NCBI GenBank assembly: GCA_036504035.1
Contig: DASXVV010000014.1
Coordinates: 124,001 to 188,000 of the forward strand
Direction: 5' to 3'
DNA: 64,000 nucleotides
Origin: Candidatus Deferrimicrobiaceae bacterium
GTDB taxonomy: Bacteria; Desulfobacterota; Deferrimicrobia; Deferrimicrobiales; Deferrimicrobiaceae
The notes below the pieces were generated by a model, which was given only the letters and a program-made list of their open reading frames with translations, did no database searches and was not told the DNA's origin. Below are positions 53,965 to 62,369 of this stretch, one piece after another. Position numbers and translations under genes: made by a program. Each line of letters starts with the position of its first letter. Within the stretch, counting starts at the first letter, position 1.

Positions 53965-55019
53965 AGACCGGCATGCTCGAATTCGACCTGCCCGACGCGC
54001 TGATCGCCCAGCATCCCGCCGCAAGGCGGCGCGACGCCCGGCTGATGACGGTCGACCGGGGGGTCGGGGCGATCGGCCATCGACGGTTCGCCGAATTTCC
54101 GTCGCTCCTGCGGGCGGGCGACCTGCTCGTGCTCAACGACACGCGGGTGATCCGGGGGCGGCTGCGCTCGAAGCGGCCGACCGGAGGGGCGGTCGAGATC
54201 TTCCTGCTCTCGCAATCGGTCGACGCGGCTTCGGATCAGCGCGTGGAGACGTGGCTTGCGCTCGCCCGCCCCTCCAAGCGGCTTCAGGCCGGAGACGCGT
54301 TCGACGTCGGGGAGGGCGTGACGGCCACGCTGCTCGCTGCGGAGGGCGACGGTCGCTGGACCGTCCGGCTGACGGCTCCCGGGCCGGTCGAGCCGGCCCG
54401 AGAACGGGCGGGCGAGATTCCGCTGCCGCCCTACATCCGGCGCAGCCCCGGGGATGCGAATCTTTCCGAGGATGCCACCCGGTACCAGACGGTGTTCGCG
54501 CGACGTCCCGGGTCCGTGGCCGCGCCGACCGCCGGTCTGCATTTCGATCCCGAGCTGCTCGACGAGGTTCGCCGGCTCGGCGTCTCGATTGCCTATGTCA
54601 CCCTGTCCGTCGGCTACGGGACCTTCTCTCCCATCCGCACCGAATCGGTCGAGGATTACGACATCCACGCCGAGCGATACCGCCTGCCGGAAGAGACCGC
54701 AGAGGCCGTCGCAAGCGCCCGTGCCCGCGGGGGACGCGTCGTCGCCGTCGGCACGACTTCGGTCCGCACGCTCGAAACGTGCGCGGCGGATGGCGGGCTG
54801 GTTTGTCCCGGCGAAGGGGAGACGCGCATCTTTCTCTATCCCGGCCGCCCGTTTCGGGTCGTCGATGCGATGCTGACCAATTTCCACCTGCCGAAATCCA
54901 GCCTGCTGGCCCTTGTCATGGCGTTCGGAGGCATCGACCTCGTCCGTTCCGCCTATGCCGAAGCCGTTGCCGGACGTTACCGTTTCTTCAGCTACGGCGA
55001 CGCGATGTTCCTCTCATGA
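53961..55019 (+). CDS. queA: S-adenosylmethionine:tRNA ribosyltransferase-isomerase
   Basis: 352 residues. FDLPDALIAQHPAARRRDAR at the start and FHLPKSSLLALVMAFGG near the end, with APTAGLHFDPELL and TLSVGYGTFSPI between, identify QueA. It transfers the ribosyl part of S-adenosylmethionine to preQ1 in tRNA to make epoxyqueuosine. The start is a TTG at 53961 that overlaps the lipoprotein stop and follows GGAGGGA. queD and tgt are elsewhere in this window. Overlaps the following kinase gene by four bases. Confidence 0.95.
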   Translation: MKTGMLEFDLPDALIAQHPAARRRDARLMTVDRGVGAIGHRRFAEFPSLLRAGDLLVLNDTRVIRGRLRSKRPTGGAVEIFLLSQSVDAASDQRVETWLALARPSKRLQAGDAFDVGEGVTATLLAAEGDGRWTVRLTAPGPVEPARERAGEIPLPPYIRRSPGDANLSEDATRYQTVFARRPGSVAAPTAGLHFDPELLDEVRRLGVSIAYVTLSVGYGTFSPIRTESVEDYDIHAERYRLPEETAEAVASARARGGRVVAVGTTSVRTLETCAADGGLVCPGEGETRIFLYPGRPFRVVDAMLTNFHLPKSSLLALVMAFGGIDLVRSAYAEAVAGRYRFFSYGDAMFLS

Positions 55020-56818
55020 CGAGACGCGGCCCGGCGATCCTCGCCCTGCTTCTGTTGGCCGGCATCGCCCTTTCAGGATGCCGGGCCCCCTGGCGGACCG
55101 CACCCGAAACGGCCCGGTTGACCGGCGTCCTCCAGGTGTCGATGTGCGACAACCTGGCGACACCGTGTCCCCCGGCGAATGGGCCGGGCTGGGACTGCGT
55201 GGCGCTCGGCCCCTCCGGCGTGGCCCGTCCGATTCCGCACCGGGAAGGGGTCGGGTGGATCCGCCTCGCGTTCACGCTCCAAGACATCAATCGGTGGCAC
55301 TCTCCGTCGCTGTTCATCTCCAACCCGGCCGACGCCGAGGAGGTCTGGATCAACGGGGTCCGCATCGGCGGGGAAGGGATCATCGGGCAACGGTACGTTA
55401 CTGTTCCCGGGGCGGTCCGCGTGATCGAGATCCCCAACGGCGTGCTCCGGGTCGGCGGGAATGTCTTGACGATGCGGGCGCTGTTCGCCGCCAGGAACGT
55501 CGACCTGTTCAACGGTCCCATCCGGATCGGGAAAAACAACCGGATTCTCCTCGAGGCGGAACGGGTAAACACCTGGACCATCGCCATGGAATCGGCCTTC
55601 ATGACGATGTTCCTGCTGGCCATCGCTTTCTATATATTTCTCATGTCCACGGCAGGGGTTCGGACCGATTACCTGCTGTTCGTCTCCTTCACCGCCGTGT
55701 ACGCAACAACCTTCCTGATCGGGAGCCTGCTCTTCCGCTACCTCGGGTTAGCGTGGAATTCGATCGATTCGCTTGCGGGATTCCTGGCGACGGCGACCCC
55801 GATCCTGATGCTGCCTCTTGTCGCGAGCATCACGGCTGCCCGCTTCGGAGTCCTTTGCTGGCTTCTCTCCGCCTCGACGGCTGGATTCATTGTGATGCAG
55901 GCGTTTCTTCCCCCATTGACGGCGCTGACCGCCTTGGCCATGCCATGGAAGGTCCTTCTTGCCCTTTTGGGATGCTATTACCTGTTGCTGTCGGCCCGGG
56001 CCGTATCCGCCAGGCGGGAGGATTCCATCCCCGTCCTCGTGGGCGTCGCCGCCTATGTCATCGGGTCGCGGATCGAAGTCTACTGGGGGTTGAATTTCCA
56101 GGACTATTCGATGGGATTCCTCATCCTCTCCATGTTGTATGCCCTGACGTCCCGGCACGCCAGGATGCAATCCCGGCTGGTGTCCGTGTCCTCGCGGCTT
56201 CTCGATGCCCACGAAGCGGAGCGGAGCCGTCTGGCGCGCGATATACACGACGGCATCGGGCAGTCGCTGCTTGCCCTCAAGCTCCGGCTCCAGTTGTTCT
56301 CCTCGAAGGCGAGGGGAGGAGAGCGGCCGTTACCCGAAACGCTTGACAGCCTGACGAAAGAAGTCTCGGGCATCATCGAGGACGTCCGCCGTATCTCCGT
56401 CGACCTGCGCCCCTCCTTCATGGAAACGATGAGCCTTCTCGAGGCGATCCGATGGTTCGCGGAATCCTTCGTGGGGCAGGGCGGGATCGAGGTTCGGGTG
56501 CACGGGGGGGAGGCCGAGATGGACGACCCGCCATCCCGGGTCAAGGACAACCTCTACCGCGCCCTCCAGGAGATCCTGTCCAACGTGGTCAAGCATGCCC
56601 GGGCCACCCGGATCGACGTCTCGCTGTACCGTTCGGAGAAAGAGATGATCCTGAAGGTGTCCGACAACGGGGTCGGGATCGTCGCCGGGGAAGGGAAGCC
56701 CGCCGGCATCGGTCTGACCACGATGCAGGAGCGGGCAGAGCTCCTGGGGGGGCGCTGCTCCCTGGAGAGCGTCCCGGGTGCCGGAACGACCGTGACCCTG
56801 GAGGTGCCGCTGCCATGA
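55016..56818 (+). CDS. NarX/DegS-type histidine kinase with a lipobox and 7-span sensor
   Basis: 600 residues. The N-terminus is a signal ending in LSGC, a full lipobox. A jelly-roll-like periplasmic domain (EEVWINGVRIGGEG) and seven spans over about residues 190-385 resemble 7TMR-DISM sensors. A helix (LLDAHEAERSRLARDIHDG) carries the HisKA_3 histidine, and the ATPase domain has LQEILSNVVKHARA, DNGVGI and GIGLTTMQERAELLGG. Its partner is the regulator encoded next with a four-base overlap. A lipidated kinase N-terminus would be unusual; processing is unproven. Confidence 0.92.
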   Translation: MTRRGPAILALLLLAGIALSGCRAPWRTAPETARLTGVLQVSMCDNLATPCPPANGPGWDCVALGPSGVARPIPHREGVGWIRLAFTLQDINRWHSPSLFISNPADAEEVWINGVRIGGEGIIGQRYVTVPGAVRVIEIPNGVLRVGGNVLTMRALFAARNVDLFNGPIRIGKNNRILLEAERVNTWTIAMESAFMTMFLLAIAFYIFLMSTAGVRTDYLLFVSFTAVYATTFLIGSLLFRYLGLAWNSIDSLAGFLATATPILMLPLVASITAARFGVLCWLLSASTAGFIVMQAFLPPLTALTALAMPWKVLLALLGCYYLLLSARAVSARREDSIPVLVGVAAYVIGSRIEVYWGLNFQDYSMGFLILSMLYALTSRHARMQSRLVSVSSRLLDAHEAERSRLARDIHDGIGQSLLALKLRLQLFSSKARGGERPLPETLDSLTKEVSGIIEDVRRISVDLRPSFMETMSLLEAIRWFAESFVGQGGIEVRVHGGEAEMDDPPSRVKDNLYRALQEILSNVVKHARATRIDVSLYRSEKEMILKVSDNGVGIVAGEGKPAGIGLTTMQERAELLGGRCSLESVPGAGTTVTLEVPLP

Positions 56819-57435
56819 TCCGCGTCCTGATCGCCGACGACCACGCGATCTTCCGGCAGGGGCTGTCCGAGCTGCTGTCCGGCCGTGAGCAGGTCCTCCT
56901 GGCGGGCAGCGCGCGCGATGGGAGCGAGGCGTTGTCCATGACCCGGGAGCTTCGCCCCGACGTGCTGATCCTCGATATCTCCATGCCGGTCATGGACGGC
57001 TTCGAGGTGACGCGCAGGATCCGGGCCGAAGGCCTCCCGGTCAAGGTGCTCATCCTGTCGATGCACAAGGAGGCGTCAAGCGTCCGGCGCGCCCTCGAAT
57101 CCGGCGCCGACGGCTACATGCTGAAGGAGGAGGCGTTCGACGACCTGGAGCAGGCGATCGCCTCGATCGTCGGGGGCAGCCGCTTCCTGAGTGCCCCGGT
57201 GAGGGCCGCGTTGTCCGGATCGGGCAACGGGGAGATGCAGGAAACGCTCACACCGCGCGAGCGGGAGGTCGTTTCCCTGATCGCTGCCGGCAAGACGACC
57301 CGGGAGATCGCCGTGCAGCTCGGGATCGGGGTCAAGACCGTCGAGACGCACCGGCAGCATGTCATGGACAAGCTGGGGTTTCACAAGACCGCCCAGATCG
57401 CCATCTACGCCATCAAGGAAGGGTTGGCCGAATAA
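56815..57435 (+). CDS. NarL/LuxR-type response regulator
   Basis: 206 residues. Receiver: LIADDHAIFRQGLSELL, phospho-acceptor in LILDISMPVMDGFE and a lysine in MLKEEAFDDL. DNA-binding domain: LTPREREVVSLIAAGKTTRE, then GVKTVETHRQHVM. Pairs with the NarX-type kinase upstream by overlap. Its target may include the sugar genes that begin 71 bases downstream, because a 16-base palindrome lies in that gap; this is inference. Confidence 0.94.
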   Translation: MIRVLIADDHAIFRQGLSELLSGREQVLLAGSARDGSEALSMTRELRPDVLILDISMPVMDGFEVTRRIRAEGLPVKVLILSMHKEASSVRRALESGADGYMLKEEAFDDLEQAIASIVGGSRFLSAPVRAALSGSGNGEMQETLTPREREVVSLIAAGKTTREIAVQLGIGVKTVETHRQHVMDKLGFHKTAQIAIYAIKEGLAE

Positions 57436-57456
57436 TCCCCGGAGGAAGAGGGTCGG

Positions 57457-57472
57457 TCAGGTGTTCACCTGA
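57457..57472. promoter_or_regulatory. 16-base palindrome, candidate operator
   Basis: TCAGGTG-TT-CACCTGA is a perfect inverted repeat in the 71-base gap between a NarL-type regulator and a glycosyltransferase gene. The two-base centre is too short for a stable hairpin loop, so a binding site for a dimeric regulator is more likely than a terminator. A CTAGACT element near 57494 could be the -10 of the downstream gene. Confidence 0.45.
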
Positions 57473-57506
57473 TTCCCGGGCCGGGCCGGGCCGCTAGACT
57501 GGACCG

Positions 57507-58517
57507 ATGCAGAGTGTCCTCACGCCGTACGCGGCCGACGCTTCCCCCCGGCCGTCCCGATTCCCCGGATCGATCGAGTCCCGGGTTCGCCTTTCGATCG
57601 TCATTCCCGTCTACAACGGCGCCACGACCATCGAGACGTTGACCGACGCCGTCGTATCCGCGAATCCCGGCTATCGCCTCCAGGTCGTCCTCGTCAACGA
57701 CGCCAGCTTCGACGCCTCGCGCGCCATCTGCACCGGGATCGCCCGCCGGCACTCCGGGACCGTCACTTTCGTCGATCTCGCCCGCAACGTCGGCGAGCAC
57801 AATGCCGTCATGGCCGGCCTGGCCCACGCGACCGGCGATTTCTGCGTCATCATGGACGACGATTTCCAGAACCCACCCGCCGAGGCCTACCGGCTGGCCG
57901 ACGAGGCGGTGCGGTCCGGCCGCGACATCGTCTTCGCTGCCTATCCCGTCAAGCGGCATCACTGGGCCAGGAACCTGGGCAGTCGTCTGGTCAACGCGGC
58001 GGCGCGACGCCTCATGAAGCTCCCCGATGGCCTGTACCTCTCCAGCTTCAAGTGCCTCAGCCGGTTCGCGGTCAACCATGTCACCGCCTACCGCGGACCG
58101 TTCCCCTACGTCGACGGCCTCGCGCTCCGCGTCACGCGGAACATCGGCGTCATCACGACCACGCACGCCCCGACCCGGAAAGACCGCTCCGGCTACACCG
58201 CGTCGAAGCTGCTCCGCCTCTGGGCAACCATGTCGGTCAACTTCTCGGTCGTTCCGCTGCGGGTGAGCACGCTGCTGGGCGTATTCTTCAGCCTGCTCGG
58301 CATCGCCGGCGCCGTCTATGCCACCGTCGAAAAACTGCAGAATCCGGGCCTCCCGATCGGCTGGCCGTCGCTGATCGTGGCGATTACCCTGTTTTCCGGG
58401 GTTCAGCTGCTCATCCTCGGCGTGGTGGGGGAATATCTCGGCCAGCTGGTCCTGACGGTCAACGGGACCCCGCAGTACGTGGTTCGCCAGGTCGTCGAAG
58501 GCACCGATGGAAAGTAG
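57507..58517 (+). CDS. family 2 glycosyltransferase with two C-terminal spans (GtrB/ArnC-like)
   Basis: 336 residues. The GT-A domain starts LSIVIPVYNGATTIETL, with VLVNDASFD and the catalytic metal motif IMDDDFQNPP. Two spans (TLLGVFFSLLGIAGAVYAT, LIVAITLFSGVQLLILGVVG) near the end are typical of polyprenyl-phosphate glycosyltransferases such as GtrB or ArnC. It probably loads a sugar onto undecaprenyl phosphate at the inner face of the membrane. It overlaps the methyltransferase gene by eleven bases and opens the deoxysugar group. Confidence 0.9.
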   Translation: MQSVLTPYAADASPRPSRFPGSIESRVRLSIVIPVYNGATTIETLTDAVVSANPGYRLQVVLVNDASFDASRAICTGIARRHSGTVTFVDLARNVGEHNAVMAGLAHATGDFCVIMDDDFQNPPAEAYRLADEAVRSGRDIVFAAYPVKRHHWARNLGSRLVNAAARRLMKLPDGLYLSSFKCLSRFAVNHVTAYRGPFPYVDGLALRVTRNIGVITTTHAPTRKDRSGYTASKLLRLWATMSVNFSVVPLRVSTLLGVFFSLLGIAGAVYATVEKLQNPGLPIGWPSLIVAITLFSGVQLLILGVVGEYLGQLVLTVNGTPQYVVRQVVEGTDGK

Positions 58518-59235
58518 CGAGTACGCCGCCATGCGGGCCGTCGAGGACGACCACTGGTGGTACAGGGGGCTTCGCGCCCTCGCGCTCGACCGGCTCGGCG
58601 ATTCGCAGCGGATCCTCGACGTCGGGTGCGGGACGGGCGGCATGCTCGATCGCTTTCGCGACCGCCAGGCCGTGGGCGTCGACTGTTCGCGGGTTGCTCT
58701 GGAGCTTTCCCGGGAGCGGGGGCTCCGTGGCTTGTGCGCTGCCTCCGCCTGCGCGCTTCCTTTCCGCTCCGAAAGTTTCGACGCGGTCCTGGCGCTCGAC
58801 GTGATCTACCACCGGGCCGTCGCCGACGAGGGCGCCGCGCTGCGCGAGTGCGGGCGGGTTCTCAGGCCCGGCGGGATATTTCTCCTGCAGGTTCCCGCCT
58901 ATCGTCGGCTCGCCGGTCGTCACGACCTCCGTGTCCACGGGGCGCGCCGTTACACCGCGGAGGCCGTCCGCCGGCTGGTCCTCGCTGCCGGCTTCGAGAT
59001 CGTCGAGCTGACCTATCGCAACCTTGCAGCCCTGCCTTTCGCGTTCATCCGGCGTTGCCTCGTCGAGAAAGCCGGCTCCCGGGTCGATCGGGGAGGCGCG
59101 TCGGAGCTGCGTCCCCTCCCGGCTCCCTTGAACGCCCTGCTGGCACTGGCGATGCGCGTTGAAAACGCGTTCCTCGACCTCGGGTCGCTGCCCGCCGGTC
59201 TATCGGTCTGGTGCCAGGCGAAGCGGCCCGGATGA
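58507..59235 (+). CDS. class I SAM-dependent methyltransferase
   Basis: 242 residues. The SAM-binding motif is ILDVGCGTGGMLDRF, with the acidic motif VGVDCSRVAL and FDAVLALDVIYH after it (Methyltransf_11 fold). The N-terminal MRAVEDDHWWYRGLRALAL is shared with methyltransferases found in glycan clusters. It sits between a polyprenyl glycosyltransferase and sugar-modifying genes, so a sugar or glycolipid substrate is likely. Starts inside the previous gene. Confidence 0.88.
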   Translation: MESSEYAAMRAVEDDHWWYRGLRALALDRLGDSQRILDVGCGTGGMLDRFRDRQAVGVDCSRVALELSRERGLRGLCAASACALPFRSESFDAVLALDVIYHRAVADEGAALRECGRVLRPGGIFLLQVPAYRRLAGRHDLRVHGARRYTAEAVRRLVLAAGFEIVELTYRNLAALPFAFIRRCLVEKAGSRVDRGGASELRPLPAPLNALLALAMRVENAFLDLGSLPAGLSVWCQAKRPG

Positions 59236-59432
59236 TGCCGAAGGGAAAGACCCTCGACTTCCTGCTGCCGGCGATTCTTCCGGTGGGCCTGGCGATCGCG
59301 GCCGCCGGGGGGGCCGACCGGTGTCTTCGCAACGCGCTCGAGCTGGAGCCCGAAAACCCGGTCGCCCTGAACACGCCGGGCGTCGTCAACGGCACCCGCC
59401 TGCAAGTCGACCAGGCCGCCGCCTCCAACTGA
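59232..59432 (+). CDS. small hypothetical protein, uncertain
   Basis: 66 residues if translated from the ATG that overlaps the methyltransferase stop (ATGATG). A hydrophobic stretch (LLPAILPVGLAIAAAGG) is followed by LRNALELEPENPVALN, which looks like half of a TPR repeat. It fills the only sizable gap before the fdtA-like gene. It may be a short remnant of a larger protein or not a gene at all; no family recognised. Confidence 0.35.
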   Translation: MMPKGKTLDFLLPAILPVGLAIAAAGGADRCLRNALELEPENPVALNTPGVVNGTRLQVDQAAASN

Positions 59433-59444
59433 CCCCGCGCTCCC

Positions 59445-59813
59445 GTGGCCTTCCTCCTGGATATCCCCACGTTCGAGGACCGTCGCGGTTCCCTGTCCGT
59501 CCTCGACGCCGACCTTCCGTTCCCCGTTCGACGCATCTACTACATCTACGGGACCGCCCCCGGCGTCACCCGGGCCGGGCATCGACACAAGGTCAACCGG
59601 CAGCTGCTCGTCTGCGTCGCCGGGCGGTGCGAGATCCGCGTGAACGACGGCTCGGGGGACCGCTCGTTTCCCCTCGAGAATCCGCATACGGGGCTCCTTC
59701 TCGATGCGAGCGACTGGCACCTCATCCGAAACCTCAGCCCCGATGCGGTCCTCCTGGTGATGGCGTCCGAAGCGTACGACCCGGGCGACTATATCGACGA
59801 GCCGTACCCTTGA
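59445..59813 (+). CDS. fdtA: dTDP-4-oxo-6-deoxyglucose 3,4-ketoisomerase-like cupin (FdtA/QdtA)
   Basis: 122 residues, one cupin fold: FEDRRGSLSVLDADLPFPV, then RRIYYIYG, RAGHRHKVNRQLLVCVAG and LDASDWHLIRNLS. The histidine pair GHRHK and the acid-rich pocket match FdtA/QdtA/WxcM ketoisomerases, which prepare dTDP-6-deoxy-3-keto sugars for amination. The start is GTG at 59445 with no clear ribosome site. It overlaps the aminotransferase gene (TTGA), its usual partner. rmlA and rmlB are not in this window. Confidence 0.86.
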   Translation: MAFLLDIPTFEDRRGSLSVLDADLPFPVRRIYYIYGTAPGVTRAGHRHKVNRQLLVCVAGRCEIRVNDGSGDRSFPLENPHTGLLLDASDWHLIRNLSPDAVLLVMASEAYDPGDYIDEPYP

Positions 59814-60895
59814 TCCCGTTCGAGGAACTTGCGCGCGCCAACCGTCCCTTCGAGGCGGCGCTTCGGAGGGCATTCGAAGATACGCTCGCCTCCGGGCGGT
59901 ACATCCTGGGCGGACAGGTCGAGGCGTTCGAGGCTGCGCTGGCCGACTCCCTCGGGATGCGGCATGCGATCGGCGTCGGCTCCGGGTTCGATGCGATCGC
60001 CCTCGCATTCATGGCGATCGGGCTCCGCGAAGGGGAGGTCGTGGTTCCGGCCAACACTTGCATGGCCACGATCCTCGCGGTGATGCGATGCGGCCTGACG
60101 CCGGTCCTTTCCGATCCCGATCCCGGCACGCTCCAGCTCGACCCCGCCGACGTCGTACGGCGGTTGACGCCGCGCACGGTGGCGATCCTGCCGGTCCACC
60201 TGTACGGGCTCGTCTGCGACATGAAGTCGATCGGCGCGATCGCGTCCGAGCGCGGATTGCGTATCGTGGAGGATTGCGCGCAGGCACAGGGCGCTTCCTT
60301 TCGGGGGCGTCCTGTCGGCTCGTTCGGAGACGCTTCGGCCTTCAGCTTCTATCCCACGAAAAACCTGGGGGCGCTCGGAGACGGTGGAGCCGTGGCCACG
60401 AACGATGATGCGACGGCGGCCTCGGTCCGGATGCTCAGGAATTACGGCTATCGCGCACGGGGCATTGCGGGGGCGGTCGGATTCAATTCCCGGCTCGATG
60501 CCCTGCAGGCGGCATTCCTGCTTGCGAAGCTTCCGCATCTCGAAGAGATCTGCCGACGGAAGAACGCGATCGCCTCGACGTACGACCGGGGGCTCTCCCC
60601 CGCATTCCGCCGGCCGGTTGCGGTTCCCGGGGCCAACTGCGCCCGGCACCTCTACCCGGTGCTTCATCCGCGCCGGGACGAATTCCGCGAATATCTCGAA
60701 GCCCGCGGGATCGGGACCGAGATCCACTATCCCGTCTCGGCCAGTCGGCAACCCTTGCTGTCGGGATCTGGAGGAGGCCGCTATCCCGTCGCCGAAGCCG
60801 CGGCGGACATGATCGTCAGCCTTCCCTGCTCGATCGGGCACACCGACGACGAGATCGATGCCGTCGTGGAAGCTGCGAACCGTTTCGCGCGATAA
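59810..60895 (+). CDS. fdtB: DegT/DnrJ/EryC1 sugar aminotransferase (FdtB/QdtB-like)
   Basis: 361 residues. PLP-dependent: the lysine is in FSFYPTKNLGALGDGGA; IGVGSGFDAIALAFMAIG and VVPANTCMATILAVM form the cofactor pocket. With the upstream FdtA-like isomerase it would make a dTDP-3-amino-3,6-dideoxyhexose for O-antigen or another surface glycan. Start is a TTG at 59810 overlapping the previous stop. An acetyltransferase (FdtC) is absent. A stem-loop follows. Confidence 0.9.
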   Translation: MIPFEELARANRPFEAALRRAFEDTLASGRYILGGQVEAFEAALADSLGMRHAIGVGSGFDAIALAFMAIGLREGEVVVPANTCMATILAVMRCGLTPVLSDPDPGTLQLDPADVVRRLTPRTVAILPVHLYGLVCDMKSIGAIASERGLRIVEDCAQAQGASFRGRPVGSFGDASAFSFYPTKNLGALGDGGAVATNDDATAASVRMLRNYGYRARGIAGAVGFNSRLDALQAAFLLAKLPHLEEICRRKNAIASTYDRGLSPAFRRPVAVPGANCARHLYPVLHPRRDEFREYLEARGIGTEIHYPVSASRQPLLSGSGGGRYPVAEAAADMIVSLPCSIGHTDDEIDAVVEAANRFAR

Positions 60896-60906
60896 TCTCC
60901 TCCTGC

Positions 60907-60928
60907 GGGGCGAATCCGCCCCGGCTTT
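60907..60928 (+). terminator. intrinsic terminator-like stem-loop after fdtB
   Basis: GGGGCG (60907-60912) pairs with CGCCCC (60917-60922) around AATC, followed by GGCTTTCC. It lies 12 bases after the fdtB-like stop and before a secreted-protein gene with its own ribosome site. The T run is short (three). Confidence 0.6.
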
Positions 60929-60958
60929 CCGACATCACAAGCAGGGGAGGGGATCGCC

Positions 60959-61498
60959 ATGAAAAGGGCAATGTCGCTCATCCTTGGGATGATCTTGGCC
61001 TGTGCGCTCTCGCCGCTTGCCGCACGGGCGTCCGGGGGCCGGCTGGCGATGGATGAAGGCGGAGGGGGAGGCATGGACGTCAACCTGATCGTGCGCGAGA
61101 TTCGGGTGACCCCCAGCCGGGTGCACCCGGGGGAGCCGGTCCGGATCGAGATGGTCGTCGAGAACCATGCGGAAGGGGCCGGGACCGTATGGGCCCGCGT
61201 CACGGCCAACGGTCGCGAAGTCGACGGCCATTTCTACACCTTCGGTTGGGGCGGGGAGGGGGGCCGCCTGACGAAGGAATCGTTCACTTGGGACACGAAT
61301 GGCATCGCGCCCGGCGAATACCGGATCAAGGGCGAGGTCTATGCGCCTGAAGACACCTCGCCCTCGGACAATGCGATGGGAATTTCGGAGCCGGTCGTCG
61401 TCCTTGCCCCGGGCTCGGCCGAGCCGTCGGGCGGAAGCGTCGTCGCGCGCGATCCGCGCTACCATCCTGCCGGGGACGTCGCTCCCAACCGATACTGA
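60959..61498 (+). CDS. secreted CARDB-domain protein
   Basis: 179 residues. A clean signal peptide (residues 1-24, ending AARASG) precedes a glycine-rich segment (EGGGGGMD) and one CARDB/immunoglobulin-like domain: IREIRVTPSRVHPGEPVRI-type start, VENHAEGAG, and LAPGEYRI-type strands ending DNAMGISEPVVV. Such domains mediate binding at the cell surface or in the periplasm. The ATG follows GGGGAGGGGAT. No enzyme motif. It lies between the amino-sugar genes and a glycosyltransferase but may be a separate unit. Confidence 0.8.
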   Translation: MKRAMSLILGMILACALSPLAARASGGRLAMDEGGGGGMDVNLIVREIRVTPSRVHPGEPVRIEMVVENHAEGAGTVWARVTANGREVDGHFYTFGWGGEGGRLTKESFTWDTNGIAPGEYRIKGEVYAPEDTSPSDNAMGISEPVVVLAPGSAEPSGGSVVARDPRYHPAGDVAPNRY

Positions 61499-61540
61499 CC
61501 GAATCCCGCTGCATGAACGCCGGCGGCCTGAGAAGGAAGT

Positions 61541-61569
61541 TCGACGCGGACGCGATCGAAAGCTATAAT
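61541..61569 (+). promoter_or_regulatory. sigma-70-type promoter, possibly leaderless start
   Basis: TCGACG (61541-61546, four of six positions of TTGACA) and a perfect TATAAT (61564-61569) are 17 bases apart. The glycosyltransferase ATG at 61578 is only eight bases beyond the -10 box, so transcription would begin at or next to the start codon, giving a leaderless message. Confidence 0.55.
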
Positions 61570-61577
61570 CGGCCACT

Positions 61578-62348
61578 ATGATGCACGGGCTCAAGATCGT
61601 CGTCGTCATGCCGGCCTACAACGCCGAGAAGACGCTGGCATGGACCTACGGCGAGATTCCGTTGGATATCGTCGACCAGGTGATCCTGGTCGACGACCAT
61701 TCTCGCGACCGAACGATCGACGAGGCGCGCCGGATCGGGATCACATACATCGCCCACCCCGAGAACCGCGGCTACGGCGGCAACCAGAAGACCTGCTACG
61801 AAGCCGCGCTGAAAGCGGGAGCCGATATCGTCGTCATGCTTCACCCCGACTACCAGTACACGCCGAAGCTGATTCCCGCGATGGCGGGCATGATCGCGTC
61901 GGGAGAGTTCGACGTCGTGCTGGGTTCTCGCATCCTCGGGACCGGTGCGAGGAAGGGCGGGATGCCCTTCTACAAATATGTCAGCAACCGCATCCTGACG
62001 CTGGCGCAGAACTGGCTCGTCGGCCAGAAGCTTTCCGAGTACCACACCGGCTTCCGGGCGTTCGGCCGGAAGGTGCTCGAGACGCTGCCGCTGCTCGAGA
62101 ACTCCGACGACTTCGTCTTCGACAACCAGATGCTGGTGCAGGCGATCCGATTTGGCTTCAGGATCGGGGAGATCTCCTGCCCGACCCGCTACATGCCCGA
62201 GGCGTCCTCGATCAATTTCCGGCGCAGCGTGCAGTACGGGCTGGGCGTCCTCGCCACCTCGCTCCGGTATGCCGCCTGGCGTGCCGGCATGCGGAACCAG
62301 CCATTCCTCGACGCTTCCGGCCGCCGGATCCCCGCCGGAAAACCCTGA
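61578..62348 (+). CDS. family 2 glycosyltransferase (DPM1-like, soluble)
   Basis: 256 residues. GT-A fold: VVVMPAYNAEKTLAWTYGEI, ILVDDHSRD and the divergent metal motif MLHPDYQYTP, where other members have DxD-type acids. RGYGGNQKTCYEAALKAGAD and VLGSRIL are typical of the dolichol-phosphate-mannose synthase group. Unlike the gene at 57507 it has no clear C-terminal spans. Donor and acceptor unknown. A strong promoter lies immediately before it, so it is separately transcribed, with tgt 22 bases downstream. Confidence 0.88.
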   Translation: MMHGLKIVVVMPAYNAEKTLAWTYGEIPLDIVDQVILVDDHSRDRTIDEARRIGITYIAHPENRGYGGNQKTCYEAALKAGADIVVMLHPDYQYTPKLIPAMAGMIASGEFDVVLGSRILGTGARKGGMPFYKYVSNRILTLAQNWLVGQKLSEYHTGFRAFGRKVLETLPLLENSDDFVFDNQMLVQAIRFGFRIGEISCPTRYMPEASSINFRRSVQYGLGVLATSLRYAAWRAGMRNQPFLDASGRRIPAGKP

Positions 62349-62369
62349 CCAGAACGATCGGAGGCACGC

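Noticed and set aside
57479-57493. GGGCC tandem repeats before the glycosyltransferase gene
   Set aside because: Only about three short units; likely local GC-rich drift rather than a functional repeat.
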